Source: Setoptus koraiensis
Lineage: Eukaryota > Arthropoda
Direction of reading: 5' to 3'
NCBI GenBank assembly: GCA_048013815.1
Contig: CM106585.1
Coordinates: 23,126,001 to 23,190,000 of the forward strand
Length of the DNA stretch: 64,000 nucleotides
Of the stretch, positions 44,522 to 55,840 are shown one piece after another (position 1 is the first letter of the stretch; every line of letters starts with the position of its first letter). The notes beneath the pieces were generated by a model that was given only the letters and a program-made list of their open reading frames with translations, searched no databases and was not told where the DNA came from. The position numbers and the translations under genes are program-made.

Positions 44522-45950
44522 GGGACTCTCAAATGTGTAGGCTGCCGAGAGGAAATTTCAACAGCATTTCGTGTCTCATCTCGTTGGCTGGCGTGCACTT
44601 GATTAGCACTCGCAATTGCCGATTCCCCAGTTGTCTACACACCGTGATCGGCGCAGTGATTTTCGAAGCATCCGACCATTTGTGAGAGCGTGCTCGCTAG
44701 ATTGGCTGGCTGGCTGGCCGGCGAAACAAGACAAGTGGCAAGTAACGAGTGACGAGTAACAAACAGCAACAATGATTTCATGCCGTTTGCACTGGCACGT
44801 TGCACGGGATACTTACGGAAATTTCGTCCGACAACAACATTCTACTGAAGCAAAAAGGTGACTATTATGAAAATGATAAACTAGCACCAATTTCAATTTA
44901 AGAATTCACAATTTAAGAGTTCGCTTCTCATTCTTTTGTCCCCCTCACCTTGTTGTTGCATTGCCATCGAGGGCGATTACGCAACCGTGTTCATATTGTT
45001 CCTGTTGTTTTTGTTTTTTGCGTACACAAACAGAGCCATTAGTAGCTGCGCGTGTGCTCACCTTGATGCTACACTTTTCCTGTTTGTATAGGTGAGGTGC
45101 GTTATGAGGCGTCGCTACGTGCCGACGCCAGATACTGCATTCTGCATGTAACGTGGGGCTTGTGTGTCGGAGCAGCATCTTTCTACTTGGACGAATCACT
45201 CGACATCATCGCCGATAATCACCGAGAACGAGAGAGAGAGAGAGAGAGAGGGCGCGCGAAATTACGTAAACCAGTTTGTTTGTTGCCGCTTGAAGGGAGA
45301 CTAACCAGTCGCGAACAGTCGCTCGAATTCTCGAAGCGAATGAACAGTAATGTTATTATTATTATTATTAATAAGGCAAGATGAGAGTGGCTCTGTTTTT
45401 CAATCTAAATTCACTTTATTGTTAACCAGTTTATTTTTGTTTTATTTTATTTTTATTATAAGCACGCCATCGACAACAAGGCACTTTATTATTATTTCGT
45501 TGTGATTGGTGCACGCAATACAACAAACAAACAAACAAACTAACCAGCAATAATAACATCACTCAAGTAGCTGCTCGTACCTGTACACTGGCAAATGTTG
45601 TTGCGCTGTTGTAAAATTGTAGTTGACAGTTAGTAGTTAGCGTAGTTAGTAGTTGCCAATTACTGGCGCTTTAATTTTAATGCCTCTAATTGGCACGAAC
45701 AACCCAAATGGATGTATGGGCACTTAATACCATTACATAACAAGCTACAACAGCCAGCTAGCCAACCATTCGTTACATGTAATACCCATAGGCATTGGCT
45801 GTTGGCTTCAATCAATACGTTACGTGACTTCCTGTTTTGTTTGCTAAGACCTTTTTGGCTGACAATGACGATGACAATCATGATTACGGTGATCGCTTCA
45901 GGGTGCGGACAGAGGCCGACACACAAGCCAGCCACTGGTGCAGCGGGCAA

Positions 45951-46040
45951 GTGAGGCCAGGGGAGCAGGGCATGTAAATGGGGAGGGAGGGGGCACCGGA
46001 AGCGGGTGCTTCGGTTCGGGGGGGGGGCGGGCCGGGCAAG
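45951..46040. other. G-rich tract with many G-runs on the plus strand
   Basis: At least seven runs of three or more G, including a run of ten G followed by CGGGCCGGGC. It could form G-quadruplexes on the plus strand (template for the minus-strand Ig gene). It lies 160-250 bp beyond the last exon of cassette B. Confidence 0.6.
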
Positions 46041-46200
46041 ACATATACAAGCTAGACACACGCACACATTTGTAGCTAGGGTCTAGCTTGTATGTAAGTC
46101 TACAACAGAATGGGGGCGTAAAACCATTGAAAGGAGGACTATTGTTGGTGTTGTCGTGTGTGTGTGTGTGTGTGACACATGACGTGTCCGTTAGACTTAC

Positions 46201-49200
46201 CGTTGACTTTGATCTTAAATGGTCGCCTCAGTTCGCTACTGCTCGTCTGCTGCTGTTGCTGCTGTTCCCCCGTTGGGGCCCTGATTGAATCAGCTGATTG
46301 CCTCATCAATTCTGTATTTGCACCATTGCTGCTACTTACCAGGCATTCGTAGAGGCCGGAATCGTTCAATTGAATGGCCTTGCTGCTGAGATAAGAGGTG
46401 AGCCGATCGGTGCCCTGATTGAATTCGGTAATTTCGAAATTGGAGCCTGAACGAATCGGCGTTGAATCAGCGTTGAATAAGCAAAATAAGTGAAATGAGT
46501 GAAACGGGCGAAATGGGTGAAATGGGCGAAATGGGTGAAGCGGGTGAAGTGGGGCAAATGGGCGAAATGAGTGAATGGGCAAGGCGAGAGGGCAAACAAG
46601 AGAGGAGTCGCAATTAATTAAATAGAACAGCGACCAAGGGCGACAGTGATCATAAGCATCGGTGTGTAATGTTTACCTGTGGGCAGGGGCGAATCGGCGA
46701 AATTCCAAGGCAGCCGGTGCCAGGTGATTGCGGGCCTGGGCTGTCCCGAGGCGCTGCACTCGAGGCGAATGGGCCGGTTCAGGGGAACCTCTATGTCCGT
46801 CGGGGCGTTTATCCAGCGCAATTGAACTGAGCACGGGGCAGACGAGAGAGAGATGATTGATAAAAATAGTAGTAGTTGCCAATGATTCATGCTATCGCCG
46901 CTCGCAATCTCGCCCTATCTCTCCGAATCTCGCCGCACCTCACCCTATCTCGCCCTATCTCGCCACATCTCACTGTGTCTCGCCGTATCTCGCCGTGTCT
47001 GGCTGTATCTGCAGCTCGCCAGCCAGATCTGTCTGCCTGCTGTGACATAGCAGACGTAGCTGGCTGGCCGTATCGACTGCTCACATGTTAGATATATTAG
47101 AGATATCAGATATATTGGCGAGCGACATGCCGACGTGGCAACACAGCAGCCATCTAATCTAATTGGTACACCGCCTGACAAACGTCATGCAAATGATGAA
47201 ATGCGCTGATAAACCAACTGACACGACAGCCGCTGGCAGCAGCAAAAAAGAAGACGGAAAACGGAAAATGCAAAATGCGAAATGCAAAATGGAAAACAGA
47301 AAATGCAAAATGCGAAATGTCGAGACAACAACCACTCAACTAACCATTGACAATGACGCGCGTTGTCGAGCTGTCGTCGCCATACTGATTCTTCGCCACA
47401 CACTTGTAATCACCGCTGTCGCTGCCGGATAAATCACGGATTTTCAACAGCGAATGATCCGCATGAGTATCCACAATAACTCTGTTGTTGATTGTTGTTG
47501 CTAATTGAATCTGTTGTTGTTGTTGCTGCTGCTGCTGTTGCGACAACACCAAGCCCATAATTGGCCCATCCACTCTGTTGGATATGGTCGGCATAACAAC
47601 TACAGACATTGGGTTGTCATCTCGTGTCATGTTATGCAAATGACCTTCAGATAATGGTGACATTTTGTCGTTCAGATCGCCCACATTATCTGGCTGCCGT
47701 CGTTGTGTTTTGGCAACTATTTTGCTAGCAGCCTGTGGCTCCATCTGGCGGCCATAAAAATCACTAGTGTAGTCAATTTTGAAATTGTTCCTCTTATTAT
47801 CATCTTGTCGTGTAATTCTGTTGTGGTCCGACATTACATTTGAACCAATTAAATTGGCGCCTCTCTTGGTTTTAATCATTGTTGTTGTTGTCGCATTTTG
47901 AGCACCACCATCGATCGGTGGTTGTTGTGTGGAGTTGTCTGCACAGTGACGGTCACTATTGGCGGTGATTCCGGCGCGCGATTCTGTGAGGCCGCAATCG
48001 GTTTTGTTGTGTGTCGATAGATTGGCTTTATCGATAATTGTTGTTGCTGGGTAGTTGCTGTCGGAACGTCGGCTCAAATGATGGCCCGCATCAATGGCGG
48101 TCAAATGGGTATCGCGGTTGCTCGCGTCAGATATAAGGGCCGCTGCCGATCCAGTGTCCAGCCAGTTGAGGCCGGCATCATTATTGGCATTGTTGGCGCT
48201 GTTATTTGACAATGGCAACAGCGTCAACGGTTGGTTGTCCTTAAACCACTCTAAAGTGGGCGTTGAGGCACCGATTGATTCGAGGGTGCAAGTTAAAATT
48301 AGCGTACTGCCCTCATAGTGTTTGATGGTATCACGAGATTGAGGTACTATCTTGGGGGCCGCGAGTAACCTATTATTTGTGCCGCTAATACCCGAGCCGC
48401 CGGTCGGATTGTACTGGTATTGTTGATGATTTACACTATTGTTGGTGTCTCTGTGTCTTGTAAATTGAATTGCGTCTAGTTGCGTCAGTGCGTGTCCATT
48501 GTTGCCGTCAGCCAGGTATATCAACGCTGTTCCACATAAGTACAAATAGATTTGGTGATGTCGTTGTCGTCGTCGTCGGTGTTGTTGTTGTTGTTGTTTT
48601 GTTGTATGGTTGTATATTATTATATTGGCACGGTTACGTAATGGTGGTGGCGTGCAGTTTTGTGTTTATGTACAGAAGAATAAGAGAAGAAGACGAGAGA
48701 TTGATATTAGATGAGAAAATGTCGATTAGTATTAGATAATGTCGATTAGATATAAAGATTAGAGAGAGAGAGAGAGAGAGGGAGCCATTGTTGTTGTTGT
48801 GCGCCAGCAAGTTGACAGAAATCACATCAGCAGATCATTTGACGACGGTGATGCAACAAGATAAGTCGATATTTGTAATATTTATGTGGGCTCCTCACAA
48901 CTTGCCGTGTGCTTGTCGCGTCTAGCCAAAAAGAACTTTTTCAAAGTCAACCGACAGCAATATCTGACACGAGCCGAGCGACAATAATGAATATTGTCGC
49001 TACTGCAGTGACAAGAATGGCCAAAAAGTTGGCCTGTTGAGAGTGTTGCTCTCGATCATCGTCACTTCCTGCGACTGGCATTTTGTAACTATCAGTGGGG
49101 CCACAGCACACACTCGCTTGCCAGATTACGATCAGCTAGCGACGAGGAAAAGCCGATGAGGCAAACGGCGACATGGCTAATCTACATTGCATGGCTTATA

Positions 49201-50597
49201 CTGTATAAATATAAATTTACTAGGCTCTTTATCTGGCCAAACATTTTCTCTGTGTGTTTTTGTTTGTCTGGCTATGTGACCGTCGTCTCATCTAGATTCT
49301 GTGTGTCTGTCCCCCATTAGATAAGATCTGTTTGCGTCATAAAAACCATCATTGGATAAATCATAAATCATTTGACGGGGGCGAAATCTTCTCTTGTGTG
49401 TGTGCTCAAGCAACCGCTGGACATACCCGCCACTGGTTTGCCACTGGTTCGTTTGCGCGACACTTTTTCTGGCTCCCTTTTTCTCGTCTTTTTTCTCTCT
49501 CTCTCTCTCTCTCCCTCTTTCACTCTCCAGTTTGACACCAACGAGGTAGCCAGCAACGACTCGATGATAAGCCTACTTAAATTTTGCCAGTGCCCATAGT
49601 GCGGATAATATGGATAATGTGTCGTGCAGATATTGCAGCCACACTGACCAGTGGTCAGCGGGGGCAGTTATGCGAGAGCGCTTCGCCTTGGTCTAGTCCA
49701 GTCTCTGGCACAGAGACTGGGGACACTTCGAGCTTGTTTGCTCAGCAAACAAACAAACAAACAAAGATTAATATTGAGATTGCTATATAAGATGCGGTAA
49801 CCAGATATGCTTTTCAGGATTCGCGTTGTCGCCAACGAGGCAAGGTTTGCAATCAGACCGAGGTAATGGATTCTCGCATGCAAGTCGCTCGACTAGGCAC
49901 CGTGCAAGTGAGTTTATTGTTGTGATGCCATTGTTGTTATTATTCGATATTATTGTTATCGAAGAAAATCAGGGGATCAGTTTTCTTTTTGATAATAGTC
50001 CGTCAATTTAATTTAGTTTTGCGCCTAGGGCACACACTACACAAACAACTGCTATGTATGCAACACAAAAACACCTAGACGCCAGATTATAGCCGCCAGT
50101 TATAACTTTATATCGTATATTGCCACTCTAATATCGTCAACAATAATAAATGACAGTGTGTGTAAGTAGGCTAGGCAACTAGCAATTGCATAATCATCTC
50201 GATGGGAGCCTCTATCGGCAGTCACCGGCACTAATAATCTCAGGGGCAAATAATCTCAGGCACTTATTCGAATCGTTCAAGTCGCCTCAGCTGACAGTCT
50301 AACTGCACTTGCACCCCTTGATATCGATGCCCATCTATCACTCGGTGTCTTAACTTGGAGAGAGTGCAGTTTAGTCTAGCCGTTGGATTACAGTCTTAGC
50401 TGGACTTAGTTAGATCATATTCAAATTGCTACGAGCGTTTGTTTCGCTTGTTTCGTGAGATACCGTTGTCACATCATGGTTGCGTCATTCGTGTATGCAC
50501 ATCATAATAAACATATCATCTAATATTATACATGACACAATTATATAATATATTGCTTACCTAATAATAATGATGATGCTAGTAATGGTGACATCAT
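46201..50597 (-). CDS. Dscam-type Ig cassette B (signal peptide plus two Ig domains), partial gene
   Basis: Second cassette with the same four-exon plan and phase 1 at all joins: 50561-50597, 47345-48526, 46677-46826 and 46201-46446. The first exon is only 37 bp. Joined to exon 2 it gives a clean signal peptide, MMSPLLASSLLALIYLADG. Alternatively translation starts inside exon 2's 5' extension (MYLCGTALIYLA). Ig1 has AAPKIVP, STLILTCTLES, TLEWFKDNQPL and, after an insertion of about 250 residues, DHSLLKIRDLSGSDSGDYK and CVAKNQYG, ending in VIVNG. Ig2 is VQLRWINAPTDIEV, IRLECSASGQ and AITWHRLP, then LNDSGLYECLVSSSNG, a Gln-rich loop and KIKVNG. Ig1/Ig2 match Dscam Ig7/Ig8. The final donor is G/GTAAGT. 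Exon 1 rests on splice phase and hydrophobicity alone; exons 2-4 are firm. Confidence 0.8.
46492..46580. repeat. 9-bp minisatellite (GAAATGGGC/T) in a cassette B intron
   Basis: About ten tandem 9-bp units with substitutions, ending near GTGAATGGGC. It lies inside the 230-bp intron between the two halves of Ig2 and fills much of it. Confidence 0.9.
46911..47010. repeat. 10-bp minisatellite (CGCCNTATCT), 10 copies
   Basis: Ten consecutive units of exactly 10 bp with variable third to sixth bases, in the intron between Ig1 and Ig2 of cassette B. Confidence 0.93.
47256..47320. repeat. 8-bp-period minisatellite (AAAATGCA-like)
   Basis: A tandem series of GAAAATGC, AAAATGCG and AAATGCAA-type words, ending about 25 bp from the Ig1 exon donor of cassette B at 47345. 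Confidence 0.85.
48527..50560 (-). other. Intron 1 of Ig cassette B
   Basis: A 2.0-kb intron between the proposed 37-bp signal exon and Ig1. It contains GA/CT microsatellites (about 48762-48781 and 49491-49512) and no exon I recognise. Confidence 0.4.
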
Positions 50598-50732
50598 CAG
50601 ATTAGCTGATAATAAATTTTGAAAACAAATAGCCAATTCTCAAGTTAAGTGTTGGCCGATGCTGCTGTGCGACAAATGGTTTCGTTCATAGTTTAGTGAC
50701 TCGACGATGGCTCGGCAACAACAGAGTCACTT

Positions 50733-50739
50733 CTTATAT
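50733..50739 (-). promoter_or_regulatory. Candidate TATA box of cassette B (ATATAAG)
   Basis: On the minus strand GGATATAAG lies about 140 bp before the ATG at 50597, so a start site near 50705 would leave a 5' leader of about 110 bp. That leader contains one short upstream frame (14 codons). A local promoter would fit the alternative-first-cassette model, but one short motif is weak evidence. Confidence 0.3.
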
Positions 50740-50824
50740 CCGGTTATTGCTTGTATCACCTACTGATTCGGTCCAAGATGCTGCTTTCAGTGGGGTGAGT
50801 GTCCGACCGAAATGGAATTCGAAG

Positions 50825-50894
50825 CGTATAATTCAAATCGTATAATTCAAATAGTAAAATTCAAATAGTATAATTCAGATAGTATGATTCAGAT
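50825..50894. repeat. 14-bp minisatellite (CGTATAATTCAAAT), 5 copies
   Basis: Five tandem 14-bp units with 1-3 substitutions each, about 90-160 bp upstream of the candidate TATA box of cassette B. Confidence 0.92.
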
Positions 50895-52129
50895 GGATGA
50901 TTGGACTGTAGCACTGGGTTTATATCGGATGTTTGTTTGGCTGGTGGATGTTTGTGTCCACTGCAGCAGCGTGACTGATGATGATAATTGTCGCCCCTAA
51001 AATGACACCACGAGCACTTGTCTGCTGTTTATATGTTGATATACTGATACTAATTTGCAGTTGTACAACAAACAGATTGAAGGCGTGCGATCGCAATCAC
51101 TGTGTGCACTGATTCAATTGGATAGTTTTTTATACTTGTGCCCACTCAATTGTATGCTTGTGTGTGTTATAATTGGTGTTTCAGAGGAACACAATCAGTG
51201 ATTTTAATTAGAAATGGAGACTAAATTGGTTTTGTGTCATTTGTGGCTGCAAAGCATTAGCTACAAAACAAATTGATTAGTGCGAGCGTTGAGCTGACAA
51301 TAAATGATGAATAATGTCGAGATGCGGCGCGCCAGCAATAATGAGTGTTGCATCGGTTGTTGTATGGGTTGTTGTGTAAGTTGTTGCAGCAGTTGATCAT
51401 GAGTGTGGGCGTAAGGTGCGTTGCTGTTGATGAGGCCAGCAAATGGTGGGCACGCTGGCGCTGTTGCCCGAATAGATATAATTTGGCTATTATTTATGAG
51501 GCCAACGAATGTACGCAATGCCCCAGTGTATGCAATTTGAGCGGCAATCGGGCGTCTCGTTGAGGCAAACACCGCAAGCGCTGCAAGTATAAAAGTGTAA
51601 GTGTCTGGCCCCAACTATTGAGCTGATTTAAGTTGTGTACGTGTGTTGTTGTTACTGTTGCACTAATCGTATTCGCGGTCTAGAAGAAATTGGCTTGCTT
51701 TGGAATAAATTGATTATATTGCTGATCAATGGAAAGCAGCAGCAGCAGCAGCAAATGTGTGTCTTATTTGCGATTGGCTATGGTGGCGCTGATATCAGTG
51801 GCACGACACTACTACTGATTAGTGTCGTGATATTGATATTGATTATTGAATTTGTGCTCTTCACTGTGATCTGCTGTTGTGTTTGTGCGCTATTTGTCGC
51901 TACTTGTGTATCCGTTTGTGCAAACTATCGCTCTAATATTGATACTATAAACATACTTGCTGCCACTGGCCACAAAGAAGCCAGCGCACACAGATAAACG
52001 GATCGCGAGAGGGGATAATTAGTTTGAGTTGGCTGGCTGTAATGGCTTTGATTGCGAGGGCGCTCTTATTATTATTCTTGTTCCATGCGACTCTTGTCCG
52101 TTGTCCGTTGTCCGTTGTCGCTCGCAGAG

Positions 52130-52213
52130 TCGCAATGTCGCTATGTCGCTATGTCGCCATGTCGCTATGTCGTCTTGTCGTTACTGTCGGTGCTGTCGGT
52201 GCTGTCGGTGCTG
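52130..52213. repeat. 8-bp (CTATGTCG) then 9-bp (GTGCTGTCG) tandem repeats
   Basis: Five to six CTATGTCG-like units (52130-52180) followed closely by three GTGCTGTCG units (about 52187-52213). Both share a TGTCG core. Confidence 0.88.
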
Positions 52214-52998
52214 TTGATACTGGCATCGTTATCGTTGGTGTCGCTGCTGTTGCTGGCGTTGTCAGCGAACCCTTAGGTGCCCATATATTTGCACACTGTT
52301 CTCGCGCACTGAGCTCGCAAACAAATTCCTCGTCGCGCACACCGTCGTATAACGGGCCGTCTTATCTCTCTGTCTCTGTCTGCTGTGTGGCCAATGTGCT
52401 GTGTGGCCAAAAAGTAAACAACGGGCCGGCAACTGGCACTAAATGGTCTCTTTGGGCCGACTTCTATCCTCTCAATTACCACCATTAATGTGCACGGACA
52501 CCACTAACACCAGTGAGCGCGCCACCATGTTGTCGGCTATCTGGGCTGGGGATGCGTCGCCGCGTCGTCTATCTCTGTCTATGCTTGTTATGATTATTAC
52601 CGGATTGGTTAGACCGATTATTTGGATGTCGCGCTCGTGTGCACAATTCGCGTGCACAATTCGCACTGTGCGCTGTTCGCGAGCAGTATTTGTATGTGGG
52701 GGGGTGATGCGCGCGTTTCTGCTCAAGTGTCAGTTGTCTTCGGCGGGGCCTCTTTATATATCTCTTATATATCTCTCATATATCTCTTTATATGTACGTC
52801 TGTCTCTGGTCGCGCGGCTCGTTTGGGCTCGTTTGGGCCGGCGTCTCTCGGCGAGCGTCTCCTCTGCTGTCTCGTTTGGTCTCGTTTAGTCGCGTTTAGG
52901 CTCGTTTGGTCTCGTGTCAAGCGTCTCGCGATTCGTCTCGTCACCCGACTCGTCGCGTTATTTTCTCGACCGGCCGCTAGTGCGACACTGCGAGCGCA

Positions 52999-53130
52999 AC
53001 AACGACACCCACGCCAACAGCGACACCCGCAACAACAACAACAGCGACAACGACAACAGCACCACCAACGACAACAACAACAGCAGCAGCGCCACCAACA
53101 ACGACAACGCCGACAACAGCAAAAACAACT
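52999..53130. repeat. CAACGACAACAG triplet-rich tract
   Basis: About 130 bp of mixed CAA, CGA, CAG and ACC triplets. It yields artificial Gln/Arg or Asn/Asp frames in the three phases. Confidence 0.9.
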
Positions 53131-53811
53131 GGAGCACAACTAAGGAGAAAATCTCCACCAAACCAATATAACAGCTCAACTTGAATGGATAGACAAGACA
53201 ATAACGAAAACAAAAACAACAACGACCACGCCAATGAACGGCAATAACGCGCACTCGCCGATTGTCGGGCCAACAATGCAGCTCACGCTGGGCACGCTGG
53301 GCACGATGGGCACGATGGGGCCCAGATGAGGCCAGCAGATGAGCAACGAGCAGCGATCCTGATCACGCAAGATGACAAAAAGACTATACACTTATTTTTG
53401 CCAGCAGCAGCGGCAGCCCCACAATCCCGGCCAACCGAAGCCCAATCAGATCGCGACAGGAAGAGGCACTCGCACAGCCAGCGACTCTCCGCTTGCGGGG
53501 CCCGCACTGAGGGAGAATGGGAGACGGGAGTGGGAGACGGGGGGGGGGAAGGAAAGAGATGTTTGCATGAAATTGGCCAGTGTGTCGTCTTATATAACTT
53601 TTATATTGTTACCAGCAGCCAGTTGGCAGCGTAACAATATAGAGAGACAATGCAAACATACACACAGCACAGTGTGTATATTCGGTTATTCCGTCATTCG
53701 GTTATTCCGTTATTTGTCTTGGCTTTGGCCGAGCAGCGGATAACAAGCGCAGTCTTGCCATTTTCTGGCGTCTGGCATTAGGAGGCGCCGTGTGCTAGTC
53801 AATCATTTGTT

Positions 53812-53896
53812 TGTTCCCGTCGCTCCCGTCGTTCCCGTCGTTCCCGTCGCTCCCGTCGTTCCCGCTATTCCCGTTATTTTCCGCTATACCCGCTAT
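53812..53896. repeat. 9-bp minisatellite (GTTCCCGTC)
   Basis: About nine tandem units, degrading rightwards into CCGCTATAC and CCGTTATTTT words. Confidence 0.9.
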
Positions 53897-55840
53897 TGCC
53901 GTTTTTCCGACTTGCAGCGCACCGAAGCCGCCATTGGCAATTGCCTAGCTCTGCCTGCTTCGCTTTGGCACCGTCAACAAACGCAATTGGCAAGCCCAAG
54001 CGAGATTGTATTTGTCTTGCCAATTGTTTGCTCGTTTTTGTTGTTGTTTATTGATTTGCTGGCTGACGTAATAGCGCTGTCACATTGAGCCACTGCCATA
54101 TATCTAAATACAAATACATGCAAACTCTCTCTCTCTCTCTATAGCGCGTCATATAGCGCCGTGACATATAGAGTGCACTTGCATCACTTCAATCAGTTAT
54201 CCATCTTGGCCGGGCATTTTTGCGACAAATCGTGCTTCTCGCATGGGCATATCATCAAATATTCATCGGTATTGCTCGGGTTGCATTTGCATTTTTCTAG
54301 CGACTAGCAACTGAAAATGCGCATTCATTTATTCATTTTATCTACGCCAATCTAACTCACTCTCATTCCAGCTCCAGCATATCCCCTGGCCCCCTCACTG
54401 TACTGACAGTGGCTCGCCAAGCAGCCAGCTATTCCGCATGGCCAATCATCATCATCATAAGTATGCAACTCGGGTGACAACCGTAGCTACAGTGCCGGCC
54501 ACTGTAGTTTTGGGAGCACACATAATTGGCATAATTGCATAATTGGCTCATGTGATTGCGCCATTGCTCGTTGCGTCTACTTGTGTCGTTCAATGTTCAG
54601 TTGGTTGTGATAAACCAACAACCAACTTAATATTCACCGTGGCACACTAGTTACGGCAGCAGTCTTATGACGCTAATTCAGATATATACTATTCACGACA
54701 GGTAAGGCCAGTTTGACGGCTCGCGTGATTGAGTTTGCTCATGCAAGCTAACGTGATCGAGTGACTGATGATTGATATTGACAATCAAGTATGTTGACAA
54801 CAATCACACACATCACATTTTCCATCTTCAATCAGCTGTTCACTCATTCAGCACCCCCCGGTGACTCACTATAAACATAAATGATAATAAACTATAAACA
54901 TACCATACTCACTAACAAAAATTCATTATTATTACAATGTATAATTATAATTAAATTGTAACGCACGTTGCGTCACTTAACTAACAATGTGTAACAATAA
55001 TTTAATGAACAGCGCCCAAGTGATTAAGTAAATCAACTGAGTGTGGCCATTGCGCAGCAAGCAATTGTCGGGTATTGCCGATATTGTCACAGCACTAATT
55101 GCATGTCTACTCTGATGCAGATATAGATTGATTCAGTAGTAGATGCGACTATATTGTTATATAACTATTTTGTTGCTGTTAGTTACTAGTTGCTAGTTGC
55201 CAGTTGCCAGTTGCCAGTTGCGCTTGTTTTTTGCGAGCCAACAACGTGATGCAATGTGATTGTTGTTTTGGCAATCAATTGATTTTGTTGTCGGGCGCAC
55301 ACGGTAATTACATTTACGTTTGTTTCATTTGTTATCATCAATTTGTTGTTTTAAATTAATTTCACTGTCGTAATTAGTCATAACTTTCATCTGATCTCTT
55401 CTTCTTTTTTACGCTTTCCTTGACGCTTCACTACTAACAAACGACCGAAACTGAATTCATGCCAATTGTTATCGCTAACGATTGTTAGATATATAAATCC
55501 ATCAGCAGCACAATGACAAAATGACAAAATGTCATTGCTGTTAGACAACGATCCAATGATGACAATCACGGCCTGACTCAGACTCATACAGTGCTCTCAG
55601 ACATCACTAGTTACAAATAGTTTTAGTAGCTAACTAAATGTAAATAACCAACAACAAAAGAAAGATGCATATTGCAAATTCCGATCGCGATAGATATAAT
55701 GTGTTTTGCTATATTAAGTGAGTAGTCTACCGATTACATCACCATCACTTGATTAATTAAGCGTCACGGCTGCTTGTAATTATTAGTTGTAATTATTCTC
55801 TATTGACGACAAAAACGTCTGTAATTGATAAAAATTAATA

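Larger units (their letters stand above)
35350..46200 (-). other. Inter-cassette region between Ig cassettes A and B
   Basis: About 10.9 kb without a gene I can support. If B splices past A, this is part of its intron, and it should hold the cassette A promoter. A donor-like site on the minus strand near 36729 (ATCAG/GTAAGT) and an acceptor-like ACAG near 35362 could frame a 5' non-coding exon of cassette A. Contents: several minisatellites, CAA/CAG triplet tracts (43428-43513), hairpins (44490-44521), a GA tract (45229-45251) and a G-rich strand tract (45951-46040). The frames at 40124-40807 and 41360-42033 have no recognisable domain. Confidence 0.4.
50598..55840. other. Region upstream of Ig cassette B to the chitin-binding gene
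   Basis: About 5.2 kb. It holds the putative cassette B promoter (50733-50739), a 14-bp minisatellite (50825-50894), 8- and 9-bp repeats (52130-52213), a triplet-rich tract (52999-53130), a G-run tract near 53511-53560, a 9-bp repeat (53812-53896) and the promoter of the 55841 gene. I saw no further Ig exon on either strand. The open frames over repeats are artefacts. Confidence 0.4.

Noticed and set aside
44805-44850. Strong minus-strand donor TCC/GTAAGT with an acceptor-like CTTCAG about 30 bp before it, a possible micro-exon
   Set aside because: Its phase does not match the cassette junctions and it encodes nothing Ig-like; probably chance.
51261-51614. Minus-strand frame starting MGPDTYTFILAALAVFAS, considered as a signal exon for cassette B
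   Set aside because: No phase-1 donor with a good consensus follows; the 50561-50597 exon fits the phase and site better.
53326-53743. Two overlapping plus-strand frames of 102 and 123 residues
   Set aside because: Biased Arg/Pro/Gln composition and repeat-derived; no domain or conserved motif.
55387-55587. 66-residue minus-strand frame with a hydrophobic start and NNWHEFSFGR near dibasic-like sites, considered as a neuropeptide precursor
   Set aside because: No known neuropeptide family matches, the motif occurs once, and the hydrophobic start is a weak signal peptide.
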